Below are positions 1 through 9,242 of a stretch of DNA of 64,000 nt, one piece after another. How positions within the stretch are numbered: the stretch's first letter is position 1; each line of letters begins with the position of its first letter. The DNA comes from Komagataella phaffii GS115 (lineage: Eukaryota > Ascomycota > Pichiomycetes > Pichiales > Pichiaceae), in contig NC_012965.1 of the NCBI RefSeq assembly GCF_000027005.1, positions 1,785,001 through 1,849,000 on the forward strand. The letters run 5' to 3'. The notes beneath the pieces are model-generated. The model saw only the letters and a list, made by a program, of their open reading frames with translations. It was not told the DNA's origin and ran no database searches. The translations under genes were made by a program, and so were the position numbers.

Positions 1-126
1 TGCAAGACTGTTTGTGACTGGGACAGTTAGGCAACATAGAATCAGGAATGCTGTGCCTATGAGCTGAAGCAAAAACGCCACAATCTGTGAAAACAGAACA
101 CGACTTCGAAACTTATGAATACTCAT
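1..126 (-). CDS. N-terminal fragment of a membrane protein, SUR7/PalI-like (partial, runs off the left edge)
   Basis: Reading the minus strand from the ATG at 126, the frame stays open for 42 codons to the window edge. It gives a short basic N-terminus (MSIHKFRSR) followed by a strongly hydrophobic stretch of about 25 residues ending in a TVPVTNSLA-like turn. This layout, a basic start, one membrane segment, then a VPV..SL turn, resembles the first transmembrane helix of fungal SUR7/PalI (Rim9)-type four-span plasma membrane proteins. The family call is inference from 42 residues only. The gene is transcribed in the same direction as FAB1 upstream of it, so 127-489 should hold its promoter and the FAB1 3' end. 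Confidence 0.45.
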   Translation of the reverse strand, partial: MSIHKFRSRVLFSQIVAFLLQLIGTAFLILCCLTVPVTNSLA

Positions 127-489
127 GTGACGAAGCAGGGTTGTATCAGAGGAGTAACTATATTAGTTTACCAACTGTTATTATTGGTTAATAAAAGTGG
201 GCAAAAAAAAACCAAAACGCGTGGGTTGTTGAGGGTAGAGAACAGAAATGGAAAAGCCTGCTAAATTTATCTTTGTGATAAACAACATTAGCAAGGAGTA
301 TAGAAAGGTTGCCTCGAATGGCGGAATCATTAATTTTCGATTGTTCCATATGCATGGCAGACTAGTTCTACATGAACTATGTTTGTCCCCTTCGCTACGC
401 GGTACGAGTTCGGCGCATACCAAGGCTGCCAATTATTAGCCCAGACGCGGATTAAATTTTCTCTGAAAAGAAAAACAAGAGAATGTGGA
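127..489. other. intergenic: FAB1 3' flank and promoter of the left-edge gene
   Basis: No ORF here looks coding. Short open frames on both strands (181-432 minus, 248-439 plus) show no recognisable motif. The stretch lies between the FAB1 stop and the ATG of the partial gene on the same strand. It includes an A-rich tract near 203-212. Confidence 0.5.
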
Positions 490-2697
490 TCAGGTGCCCT
501 GGTACCAGCAGTCTGGGACCATCAGTATGTACCGCTCCATAGCCTCTCTAAACCTATTCTTGTACTGCTTCGGTGTAACGACCGTGGGCTCCTTGGTTGG
601 AGCACCTCCACCTCCACCCACCAAACCTTTCTCCTTGACCCAACTCTCCAGCTTCTTATCCCAAGTGAATGTTCTAATACAATCAATGATACCCACCACT
701 AGTTCATGTCTATCGGAGTCAATCCCGATGACCAAAGAATAATCCATAACGTTCATCTTGGCAAGGAACAACGTATCATTCCATAACGATGCACGAAGGA
801 GTTTCTTCGCATGTTCATCAATAAACAATGGAGATTCGTAGATATACTCCACCATGTTTTCGTCTAAGAGAACTTCGTTCTCTTTACCTGTCTGTTCCAC
901 ATGTCTGTTCCTCATCGATCCCTTCAGGTCGAAAATGCGAGAGGTTTTCCTTCCGTAAAATAAATTTTCCATGATTAAAACAGCCATCTGCAAATTCTTG
1001 TTGGTTACGGTGTTCTTGATTTGAATCGTATAAAAGCCAAAAACTTTGGCCAACACAGTGGGAAGATCATGAAACAGTGCTTGTGAAAAATACTCAAAGT
1101 AACTGGGAGCAAAATTCACAAAGGAATCGAGCTCTGAAGTAGTCAATTGTTTGATGATAAATCGGTCATCCAAAGTTTTCAAAAACGCAGACCCACTCTT
1201 TCCACCTGTAGAAACCCATTTCACACATCTTGAGAGACTTTGTATAAACTTATCATCACACCCACATTGTGTTCTGAACGCGTCGAACTGTTCTGCAAAG
1301 AAAATCTTGCAAGAAAGAAGTGACGGCCCTTCTTGAAACTGATATTTCAAATGAATGGCCGTCTTTTTCAACATTATTCTTTCCAGCTCTGATATTCCAG
1401 TTTTGGATATATTGCCTTTATCAGCAGGTCCTCCGACTTGATTGCTTAGAATACTTCCGTCCTTTGCGGAACTATGAACCGAAAATCCATCGTCATTGGA
1501 GGAGGGCACGACACCCCTAGCCTCCTTAACCGATCTCAACTTATCATTGTAATCCGATGTACTTAGACAAAAGGCAATCAAAGAACTAGGTTCATCTTCT
1601 CTGACCAAAACATCCGAGTCTACAAAAACGTGTTCTGAAGACTTCAAGGGATAAGCGAGAGGTTTCCATAAAGCTGCTGAACGATCTGCCCAGAAATTAC
1701 TCAATGTTTTGATTAATGGAACCTTCTCGGTTGGCGTGATCTCTTCGTCAAGTTTGACCAAAAGGTCTTCCCTCGCTTTGGGCCTTTCCTTCGATGATAG
1801 GTTGGGACTAGAATTAGAGACGCCTTTTCCTTCAAATGAAGAGCTGTGTACTAGTGGGATCCTTCTTGAAGGATTCACGAGACCATCTTCCAATGCTTCA
1901 ATCGCATTTTTGTAAATTGCAACCCGTGGATTTGAAGAGATGACAGGTATGGCTCGATAGGTCTTTATCTTCTGTTTTTCTCTTTCTCTCTGTTTCTCAA
2001 ATTCCATAGATATTTCATCAAAAGGTAATTCATTAAACATGTTTGCCAGGCGCTGCACTCTCCCTATTGGCGTATTACTTCCTGGAGGTGAATCCCCAGG
2101 AACTTCTCTTGGTGACGCAGTGTCTTTGTTGCTAAAGGATCTTCCTCGTTTCAATTCCGCCTCCAGTTCTAGAGTTCCTATGGGCATTTTTGATGAACCA
2201 GTTTCTTCACCTGCCCACTTTCGGTGCTCTGGGGCACTCTGGGGTAGAAACTTCTCGACCGAAGGTTTAGAAGAGACGTTGAATGAAGTTGGCGAGCCGT
2301 TGGATGCTACTATGCTAGTCCTGTCTGGTATTACTATTGGCCTTGCCTCCTCTTCCTTTTCACTTGCAACTGCAAACTCTTCATTATCACTCTCCCGTTG
2401 GGACTCCTTAGGATTTTCATCATGCTCTTGTTTTTTTGATTTCTCGCTTGATTCTTCAGGTTCTTTGTCACTGAAAAGTTTGCGCAAATAATAAGATGTG
2501 ATTCTACTGACATCCTTTTCACTTGGCAGATAGTTGGCTTCAAAGGACTGAAACTCGGAATCCCATCCCACCGACAGATCTTGAACTTTTCTGACGATCC
2601 CATTTAGGCATAGATGCTCGTCCACCTTTGTTGTATTGTATAGTTCCATGGCTTCATTCTCAATTTTGGTTGACTGTTGCAAGAGTTTGTCCTTCAA
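490..2697 (-). CDS. FAB1: Fab1 C-terminal part: PIP kinase domain (second frame of a split gene)
   Basis: This frame continues FAB1 after a frame change at 2694-2713. It has no ATG at its start; the first codon is TTG. About 400 residues of acidic, Ser-rich linker come first. The phosphatidylinositol phosphate kinase domain then fills the C-terminal third, with SGSAFLKTLDDRFIIKQL (nucleotide-binding lobe), DLKGSMRNRH near residue 594, MDYSLVIGID near 654 and IIDCIRTFTWDKKLE near 670. These are the signature motifs of type III PIP kinases (Fab1/PIKfyve), which make PI(3,5)P2 from PI3P on vacuolar and endosomal membranes. Both halves together give about 1,995 residues, somewhat below S. cerevisiae Fab1. 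All catalytic motifs are intact, so the split looks recent, technical or recoded rather than an old pseudogene. Confidence 0.85.
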   Translation of the reverse strand: MKDKLLQQSTKIENEAMELYNTTKVDEHLCLNGIVRKVQDLSVGWDSEFQSFEANYLPSEKDVSRITSYYLRKLFSDKEPEESSEKSKKQEHDENPKESQRESDNEEFAVASEKEEEARPIVIPDRTSIVASNGSPTSFNVSSKPSVEKFLPQSAPEHRKWAGEETGSSKMPIGTLELEAELKRGRSFSNKDTASPREVPGDSPPGSNTPIGRVQRLANMFNELPFDEISMEFEKQREREKQKIKTYRAIPVISSNPRVAIYKNAIEALEDGLVNPSRRIPLVHSSSFEGKGVSNSSPNLSSKERPKAREDLLVKLDEEITPTEKVPLIKTLSNFWADRSAALWKPLAYPLKSSEHVFVDSDVLVREDEPSSLIAFCLSTSDYNDKLRSVKEARGVVPSSNDDGFSVHSSAKDGSILSNQVGGPADKGNISKTGISELERIMLKKTAIHLKYQFQEGPSLLSCKIFFAEQFDAFRTQCGCDDKFIQSLSRCVKWVSTGGKSGSAFLKTLDDRFIIKQLTTSELDSFVNFAPSYFEYFSQALFHDLPTVLAKVFGFYTIQIKNTVTNKNLQMAVLIMENLFYGRKTSRIFDLKGSMRNRHVEQTGKENEVLLDENMVEYIYESPLFIDEHAKKLLRASLWNDTLFLAKMNVMDYSLVIGIDSDRHELVVGIIDCIRTFTWDKKLESWVKEKGLVGGGGGAPTKEPTVVTPKQYKNRFREAMERYILMVPDCWYQGT

Positions 2698-5600
2698 CTG
2701 TAGAATTTTTTTTGACCTTCTTGCATTTTGTCTATTGTCATCGAATCAACCTTCACTCTATCCAAACGCTCTTGGACTGAGTTAAAAAACGCTCTAGCTC
2801 TTGTCAATGTATGCTGCAAAGTATCGTGCTTCAAATTTATATCAAATTCAGGGTTCCAATGCATAGTAAACTTGGGCACAACGAGATCTAATGTATCAAC
2901 TGTCGAGTACTCTATGCGAACTGCCAAATCGTTCAACCCAAAGTACCTAATATGATCTTTGTAAAAATCATGTGTACAGCTTCCAATCACAGAAGTTTTT
3001 TTGCTGTAGAAAGACAACTCTAAGTATTTGCCGAATGAGTATTTCCAAGCCTGATCCGACATCAGCACAACTGGGGTATTAGTTCGGCAAATCTTACAAT
3101 AGCTCCACATTAACAAAGTGTTTTGCAAGCCTGGAATTTTACATGCAAAAGGCTCGACGACAACATCAAGTTTGCCTCTGTCATGTACATATGATCTAAA
3201 ATGATCCATAAGTTGAAGTCCACAACCTTCAGAACATGCATTTGCAGCATTGTGAGAAACATGTTCGATATACTGTCCCAGACTAATATCATTCTCCAAA
3301 TAAAAATTGATCTCTAAAACTTCAGGACCTACACACGGTGTTGCATTTTTTGTTGAGACTAGGTTGTAAAGGAACACAATGCTCTGATGGTGGTTGAATT
3401 CCAACATTAGGGTGGAGTGAGCACAAAACAATTCCCATTGTCTTTGTTGTGAGTTCAATAAATGTCTTAGATGTTCTCTTTGAAATTCTAGTTGATAAAC
3501 TGCTATCTCATATAAGCGATTTGGTTCAATATCAGCATGAATATTAAAATTGAGAAGACTCATATACTTCTTAGTTACAGCCAGCTTACTACTACCTTTT
3601 GATGAACATTCATTCTTGAAATCAATAAACAGTTTGCTCAGCTCGGACAGTTGCTTTAGTAACTTTCGGACATTGATTAGAAGCGATGGAAGAGGTCTCA
3701 TTACCCCTGGAGATGACGAGAATATCGTTTCACGGTATTTATTCAAAAAACTTTCATAGGAAGGGGGTAAGAATTCGTATGCCTCGTTTCCGATCAAACT
3801 TGTGTTATATCTAAAGGAGTCTGAACCACTATATTCACTATCTTGAGAATCATAAGTTTGAAGAAATTGGTGTTCAAGTACCTTTTTTTCTAAATTAAGG
3901 TTAAAGAAAACATAAATCAGACTGGTCAAGGAAGCTTTCACATTAGGATCGTCATTGATGAGAATAGTGCAGCCAGTATTCGATTCACATTCAGTAAAAT
4001 AAAAGTAGGTTTTAACGATAGAATCGTGTAGGTACGTTCTTTCTTCAAACAACCCACACATTCCCAATCTTGGCTTCAATGCTAGTTTATCAATTGATGA
4101 CACAATATCAGCGTTGGTCATCTTGGAGAGCCTCTCTATAATCTGAGGCTTGATATCAGACGCAACCGTAATTGAGGCATCATCTAACATTTTCAGTGCA
4201 AGTCCGCTAATAGAAGCACCAATCAGAACGATATCTGGATTCATGGCTATTATTCTATCCACTAACTTTCTTGTATACTCTTCTTCCTGTGCAATCATAG
4301 GTTCCAAAGATGTAAATCCTTCGCTCGCATAAGCAACTGGAAACATAATAAGACATATTTTTGGAAAGCTTATCTTTCTAGACATACTTTTCAACGGTAA
4401 AATCTTGGAAAAAACGACACCATTTAGTAATTGACTGTCTTCCACTTTAGCACCATAAATCCTTTTTACTTTGAAATTTCGGTGCAGGTCGTAACCATTC
4501 GATATATCAAGGTTGATACCTTCAATACTTTGCAATATCTCAAGCAATTTCTTTTCCCAAAGTTCTGTGTTCGAAACTGAGTTCACTGTGAGTATTTGCT
4601 GCAGTAGTTTCTTGCCGTGAGCCTCACATATAAGATTGAAATTTTTGTTAACTATAGAAAATAGTCTGCTTCCGGAAGATTTGGAGTCAGGATCATCACC
4701 ATGTCCAAAATTGAAAATGGAGTCAGTGTTAGGCACTAAAGACAAATCCGGCTCACCTGGGTTCTCGGTGTTTCTAAACCTGGCTCTTTGGTTCATACGG
4801 GATTTCTTGGGACGCATTCTGTTTTTGACTCTGTTTAACGACGTATAGTTCTTAGTATCAATAATCCTTGAATCAGGAAGGGATACCAAGTCATTATCCA
4901 TGCTCCCCTCAACTCGCTGCACCCGACGCTCCGACGGAGTAGTCTCCATTTTAATAGGGGTTCTTAAATTTTTCTCTGAATTGAGATCATACTTGTAAGA
5001 TCCTTGTATTCCTTGATCAGAGTTTAAGGCGGTGTATAAGGACATAGAACGTTCATTTTCATTTTCTGAGTCAGAGTTTCCAAATACGTGAGACCGATGG
5101 AAAGTACCCAGAAGATCTGAAATGTTTGATTGATCATCTTCGAGTACTGATTGATTTTTTTCGGTACTTTCTGGATTGTTCTGGGAGTTGAAATTGAAGT
5201 TAAAATTGAAACTAAAACTTGATTTGGGTTTATTTCTATCATCGACACTAAACGAGGCACTGTGTTCATTTGTATTCCTCCTTGACCTGGAGTCAAGTCT
5301 TCGACTGGTTGGGATCTCAACAGCCTCCCCTGTCCTGGTCGCTGGAATGGCCATCATTGGAGGAGGCTGTGGAGGTTCACCTTCCAAGGAGACACGTGGT
5401 GACTGATCTATATCATATTTATGTGTTGAGTTGGTTCTTGTCCTTGTTCTAATAGGCCTCAAAGACTCTTCAGGAATGCTGTCGTCATCAGTTGACATAT
5501 CATCTTCTAGTCTGTCAGCTACGTTCACACAGAGTTGGCATACTCTAATCCTCGCATTGATGTGAAACTTTTCGCCAGATATGAATAAGGTACAACCGCT

Positions 5601-6467
5601 ACAGAAAATCTTACCACAGATTCTGCAGTGATGTTTTCTTCTGAATGTTGTGAAACGTTTCTCACAAAGACAACATTTCTTGGCTGAACTGTTCTCCAAC
5701 CAATATTCTTTGGTAATACCACTCCCCAGAACATTTTCTGACATGTTTATGTTGAAAAGAAACTTTCTTGAAAAGGATAACGCTATTTCACTGTATGTCG
5801 AATCTGTCTCACTTGGAGCATAATGATGATCTTGGCTTTTAAGGGATTGAGCAACACTAGGAATTCTTCGAAGGCTTCTCTTGGAAAATTGCTTAGCTAG
5901 TAAAGGATTGTGGTGCGAGTGATTCACCTTGATTGAGGAGTCGATTACTGGTTCAGCCACGTTTCCCTTCGGTTTGACTAGTGAAGGAATTAGAGGGGAA
6001 TTGGTCAAGCTTTTCTTTGATGTTAACGTGGCATCGTACGAACTTTTCTCCTTCTCGTTGTATTCTGTATCTTCGTCTGCGTGTGAGATTGGCACCACTT
6101 TGGAAAACTCTGCGTCCTCCTCCTCTAACTCGGGGTTCATCAAAACTGGAGGTGGTCGCACGGGAGCTACATCAGTGGGAATATTATCGATAGGATTCTC
6201 ATCATTCAGCACTGAGTTTTTTGATATGGATCTAGATTTTATTCTAATGGTGCTGATATCAGAATTGCTCTGTTTTTTTGTGGGCTCTTGAGCTTCAATG
6301 TCAGCCTCTAGGTCTTGGGGAAATGATAAGAGGCCACTGTTTTCCGTAGGGATCAATTGAGGGTCATTACGGACTTTAGAATCTGGAAGTGATTCCTGAT
6401 GTCCACCCGCCTCCTTGGCCTCATGGGAGTTGGCCGAAATGCCACCACCTTCTATGGGAATTGGCAT
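2694..6467 (-). CDS. FAB1: Fab1 N-terminal part: FYVE and CCT-like domains (first frame of a split gene)
   Basis: The frame starts at an ATG at 6467. A FYVE zinc finger lies at about residues 253-318, with CCLCEKRF, the PI3P-binding FRRKHHCRICG motif and the closing CQLC pair. A low-complexity Ser/Asn-rich stretch follows. The GroEL/CCT-like domain of Fab1 lies at about 640-850 (FSKILPLKSM, RLGMCGLF), followed by the conserved Cys-rich region (CSEGCGLQLMDH, CKICRTNTPVVLMSD). FYVE plus CCT plus PIPK is unique to Fab1/PIKfyve. The frame ends at a TGA at 2694-2696, just after a run of eight A on the coding strand, exactly where the kinase frame begins. The FYVE domain recruits the enzyme to PI3P membranes and the CCT domain binds Vac14/Fig4 in the family. 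Confidence 0.88.
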   Translation of the reverse strand: MPIPIEGGGISANSHEAKEAGGHQESLPDSKVRNDPQLIPTENSGLLSFPQDLEADIEAQEPTKKQSNSDISTIRIKSRSISKNSVLNDENPIDNIPTDVAPVRPPPVLMNPELEEEDAEFSKVVPISHADEDTEYNEKEKSSYDATLTSKKSLTNSPLIPSLVKPKGNVAEPVIDSSIKVNHSHHNPLLAKQFSKRSLRRIPSVAQSLKSQDHHYAPSETDSTYSEIALSFSRKFLFNINMSENVLGSGITKEYWLENSSAKKCCLCEKRFTTFRRKHHCRICGKIFCSGCTLFISGEKFHINARIRVCQLCVNVADRLEDDMSTDDDSIPEESLRPIRTRTRTNSTHKYDIDQSPRVSLEGEPPQPPPMMAIPATRTGEAVEIPTSRRLDSRSRRNTNEHSASFSVDDRNKPKSSFSFNFNFNFNSQNNPESTEKNQSVLEDDQSNISDLLGTFHRSHVFGNSDSENENERSMSLYTALNSDQGIQGSYKYDLNSEKNLRTPIKMETTPSERRVQRVEGSMDNDLVSLPDSRIIDTKNYTSLNRVKNRMRPKKSRMNQRARFRNTENPGEPDLSLVPNTDSIFNFGHGDDPDSKSSGSRLFSIVNKNFNLICEAHGKKLLQQILTVNSVSNTELWEKKLLEILQSIEGINLDISNGYDLHRNFKVKRIYGAKVEDSQLLNGVVFSKILPLKSMSRKISFPKICLIMFPVAYASEGFTSLEPMIAQEEEYTRKLVDRIIAMNPDIVLIGASISGLALKMLDDASITVASDIKPQIIERLSKMTNADIVSSIDKLALKPRLGMCGLFEERTYLHDSIVKTYFYFTECESNTGCTILINDDPNVKASLTSLIYVFFNLNLEKKVLEHQFLQTYDSQDSEYSGSDSFRYNTSLIGNEAYEFLPPSYESFLNKYRETIFSSSPGVMRPLPSLLINVRKLLKQLSELSKLFIDFKNECSSKGSSKLAVTKKYMSLLNFNIHADIEPNRLYEIAVYQLEFQREHLRHLLNSQQRQWELFCAHSTLMLEFNHHQSIVFLYNLVSTKNATPCVGPEVLEINFYLENDISLGQYIEHVSHNAANACSEGCGLQLMDHFRSYVHDRGKLDVVVEPFACKIPGLQNTLLMWSYCKICRTNTPVVLMSDQAWKYSFGKYLELSFYSKKTSVIGSCTHDFYKDHIRYFGLNDLAVRIEYSTVDTLDLVVPKFTMHWNPEFDINLKHDTLQHTLTRARAFFNSVQERLDRVKVDSMTIDKMQEGQKKFYS

Positions 6468-6558
6468 AGATGGATAAATACACAGGTGAAATGAATCAAA
6501 TCATGTTTAGAAGACGTATATAGTATTTACGTAGATATTCGCGAAACCTTATCATCTC

Positions 6559-8820
6559 TCAACTTGCCCAGGGATTATCCTCTTCCCAAGTCTTATGGAC
6601 AGCAGAGGTAGGGACTTGTAAATCGGAGAATACTTCATTGACTTGAACATTGTTACCCTCAGTGTCATACTCACCCTCATTTTTTGTTTCATTGTCCATA
6701 TCTCGCTCTTGCTCTGCAATGTTGAAAAGATCGTCTTCAATTTCGAGAGGGAGCGTGGGTTGGAATCTACTAAAGATGCCATCATTGAAATTTCCATGAT
6801 CATCACAACTGTACAGTCTGGTAAGTTCTAGAAGATTTGGGAGCACCACTCCGGAGATGTAATTCTCATTCAACAGAAGTTTCTCTTCATTACCCTTGAA
6901 ATGAACGTTTTTGTCTCGGGGATAGTTGGTAGAATCTAAAATCGATTTTAGAAAGATGTTCAATTTCTTGTCAATTCTTTGCTCTTCGATCTCATATTTG
7001 TAGCTCTTTGATATTTTCAGTAATTGAACTGGGGTTAGAGTCTTGAAACTGTCTAATGTTTTCCTAAGCATATCTTCATCTCCTAATGAGCTGGCTACTT
7101 GAATAAACTGCAGGAGTTCTATTAAGGGTAAAAGCATGTGTTTGCCGATGCTGAATAAATTACTGTAGTAGAAGCTGGAGTCATTTGAGTTGTTGGGTTC
7201 ACTCTTAAACCTTGTGACGTTTCGAAGGGATATTTGATTGTCAACAATCGATTCAGGAAATCCCTCGTCTTGAAAAGTCATACTCTGTAGCTTGTGAGGC
7301 TTAAGATTATTCGTTCTTAGCCAGTCTTCCACTGTGGAGATGTTCAATCTGATCTGCATCGCTACAAGTCTGGTGTGATATTTCTTTGTAGACAAAACTT
7401 TGTTGAACATTGTTGAGCCTAACCAATAAAGCACTTGTGACAATGTTTGCTGTTTCATCAATTCATTGACATTATGCAAATCTAGCACGTACATTAAAGC
7501 ACCTAAAGTCTGTATCACCTTTATCGGTGATGGCTTCATCTGCTCTTTGGCCGAAGGTGGATATAACATTTCTATGATCTCTTCATAGGTTGATTTGTGT
7601 ATATTTTTTCTGTTTTTGAACAGTTTCCAATCACTTTTGAATACAACATTGTCCAGATCCGGGACACTATGATAATTAAGCATGCACTCGTCAACCAGCA
7701 GATTTAATTTATAGTTAATGCTGAAAGCCAATTGACTTTGCACTGCTTGTATGCAATCAACTAGTTCCTGTAACAACTTTGGGTATTTAACAAAAAATTG
7801 GCATGCACCGTCCTTCAATAGATAGTAGTAAACAAAATTCAGCACCGAAAGCCAGTAACTTATCTGTAAAATATCCAAATTGTTTGCGTCCTCGAGCGTG
7901 GTGATACCACCAGTGGAGTTGCTGAAAGTTCTAACTCTGGTTAGAAAGAGGCGAAGGAAATTCAGTACTAGGCCTGGACTTTCTAATTTCGAACTGGCAT
8001 ATCGAAGACATTGATATACTATGGCTGCAGGGTACACGGTATTGTGAGAATACTTCTCAGGTAATGAGAAGATATAGTCAATCAACTGTGGTATATTCTC
8101 ATCAAAAAATTGAACGTACTGTCCCGGAAGTATGACGCTAAAGTCAAATAGTTGATCTTTACCACTCACCAACACGTCCAGATTTTCGTCAGCGGGATTG
8201 AAGTTAGAGGATTTGTAAAGTGTATTTTCACGACTGAAGGATGTATCTTCCAAATCATTTGACAAGCTGTGCAAAGAATTATTATCTGATGGAACTAAAT
8301 CGGATGCATGAGTATTGGACAGCAAGCCGTGTGTCTGATAGTAATTGAACATTTCACTTCCGGGGGTCGCCAAATCCACTGCACAACTTGTGCCCTTGCT
8401 TGACTTCTTCAGAGGATCGGCGCCTGCAGAGAGCAGATCTGTCACTAAGGGCTGATGACTCAAATAAGTAGCCCACATAACTGGGGTCCAACCCAGGAGT
8501 AAATCCTCTTGGTTTACGTCAGCTCCAGAAGAAATTAACAAATTCATGCAGTCTTGGTGATTGAAACAAATTGCAAAAACAAGCGGAGACAAACCAGATT
8601 TGTCCAAATCGTTAAGCCGATGTCTATTTTCCTTGACAAAAGACGCTAATTTCGCCAAGTCGCCATTAGAGGCTAACAGACATAACGTCGATATGGGATC
8701 ACCCTTTCCGCCTATTAGCTCTAATGACTTCTTGGCAGCTAGTATCTTAGAGTAATTGATGTCAGTTGACGATACCAAGGAAGAGGCCTGTTTTAGTGCC
8801 TTCCATGGGTCCAATTCCAT
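6559..8820 (-). CDS. ankyrin-repeat and dilute (DIL) domain protein
   Basis: A 753-residue protein from an ATG at 8820. Ankyrin repeats occupy about residues 70-165 (LDKSGLSPLVFAICFNHQD, LGWTPVMWATYLSHQPLVTD). A dilute domain follows at about 300-510. It is recognised by ISYWLSVLNFVYYYL, then SQVLYWLGSTMFNKVLSTKKYHTRLVAMQIRLNIS, which closely follows the class V myosin globular-tail pattern. The C-terminus is acidic and ends in WEEDNPWAS. Fungal proteins with ankyrin plus DIL are known as a conserved but little-studied family; no motor domain is present. By analogy with the myosin V tail it may be a cargo or vesicle adaptor, which is inference. It lies 91 bp downstream of FAB1 on the plus map and points the same way. 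Confidence 0.8.
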   Translation of the reverse strand: MELDPWKALKQASSLVSSTDINYSKILAAKKSLELIGGKGDPISTLCLLASNGDLAKLASFVKENRHRLNDLDKSGLSPLVFAICFNHQDCMNLLISSGADVNQEDLLLGWTPVMWATYLSHQPLVTDLLSAGADPLKKSSKGTSCAVDLATPGSEMFNYYQTHGLLSNTHASDLVPSDNNSLHSLSNDLEDTSFSRENTLYKSSNFNPADENLDVLVSGKDQLFDFSVILPGQYVQFFDENIPQLIDYIFSLPEKYSHNTVYPAAIVYQCLRYASSKLESPGLVLNFLRLFLTRVRTFSNSTGGITTLEDANNLDILQISYWLSVLNFVYYYLLKDGACQFFVKYPKLLQELVDCIQAVQSQLAFSINYKLNLLVDECMLNYHSVPDLDNVVFKSDWKLFKNRKNIHKSTYEEIIEMLYPPSAKEQMKPSPIKVIQTLGALMYVLDLHNVNELMKQQTLSQVLYWLGSTMFNKVLSTKKYHTRLVAMQIRLNISTVEDWLRTNNLKPHKLQSMTFQDEGFPESIVDNQISLRNVTRFKSEPNNSNDSSFYYSNLFSIGKHMLLPLIELLQFIQVASSLGDEDMLRKTLDSFKTLTPVQLLKISKSYKYEIEEQRIDKKLNIFLKSILDSTNYPRDKNVHFKGNEEKLLLNENYISGVVLPNLLELTRLYSCDDHGNFNDGIFSRFQPTLPLEIEDDLFNIAEQERDMDNETKNEGEYDTEGNNVQVNEVFSDLQVPTSAVHKTWEEDNPWAS

Positions 8821-9242
8821 AATCCAATGGTAATTGCAAAGCTAACAGCAGATACAAAACGAGGTAGAGTGTGAGAGGGTCCGAAATATGAGGAATGGCT
8901 AATGTATAGATGGAAGAATCGACTGCTCGAATATGACAAGCGAGAGCTGGTGAAACTTATGCTGACTGATGTACTAAGTAACGATGTGTTTACCAATTGC
9001 GCTAATGTCCACCATGAAGGATTAGGTAACTACTTAAAGCATGCGAAATTATCATTATGGATTGTAACGTTAGAAGGAGGGACAAATTAGCTTCTTTCGT
9101 TTAATACGCTGGTAATGGCCCCATTTACCCTCACGTCATCATGCAAGCCTCTGAGGGTGTTTGTGTTACCAGATATAGACGGCAACGGTACCTTTGTCAT
9201 CGTCTTTTTCCATGAAACTAGCAACATTGCAATCGGCTATCA
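8821..9242. other. divergent promoter region with one unassigned small ORF
   Basis: This separates the ankyrin-DIL gene (minus) from the four-TM gene (plus). A plus-strand ORF of 62 codons with an ATG (8902-9090) lies inside. Its composition is protein-like (basic start, then mixed charged and hydrophobic residues), but I recognise no family and cannot tell it from chance. I see no RNA gene. Confidence 0.4.
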
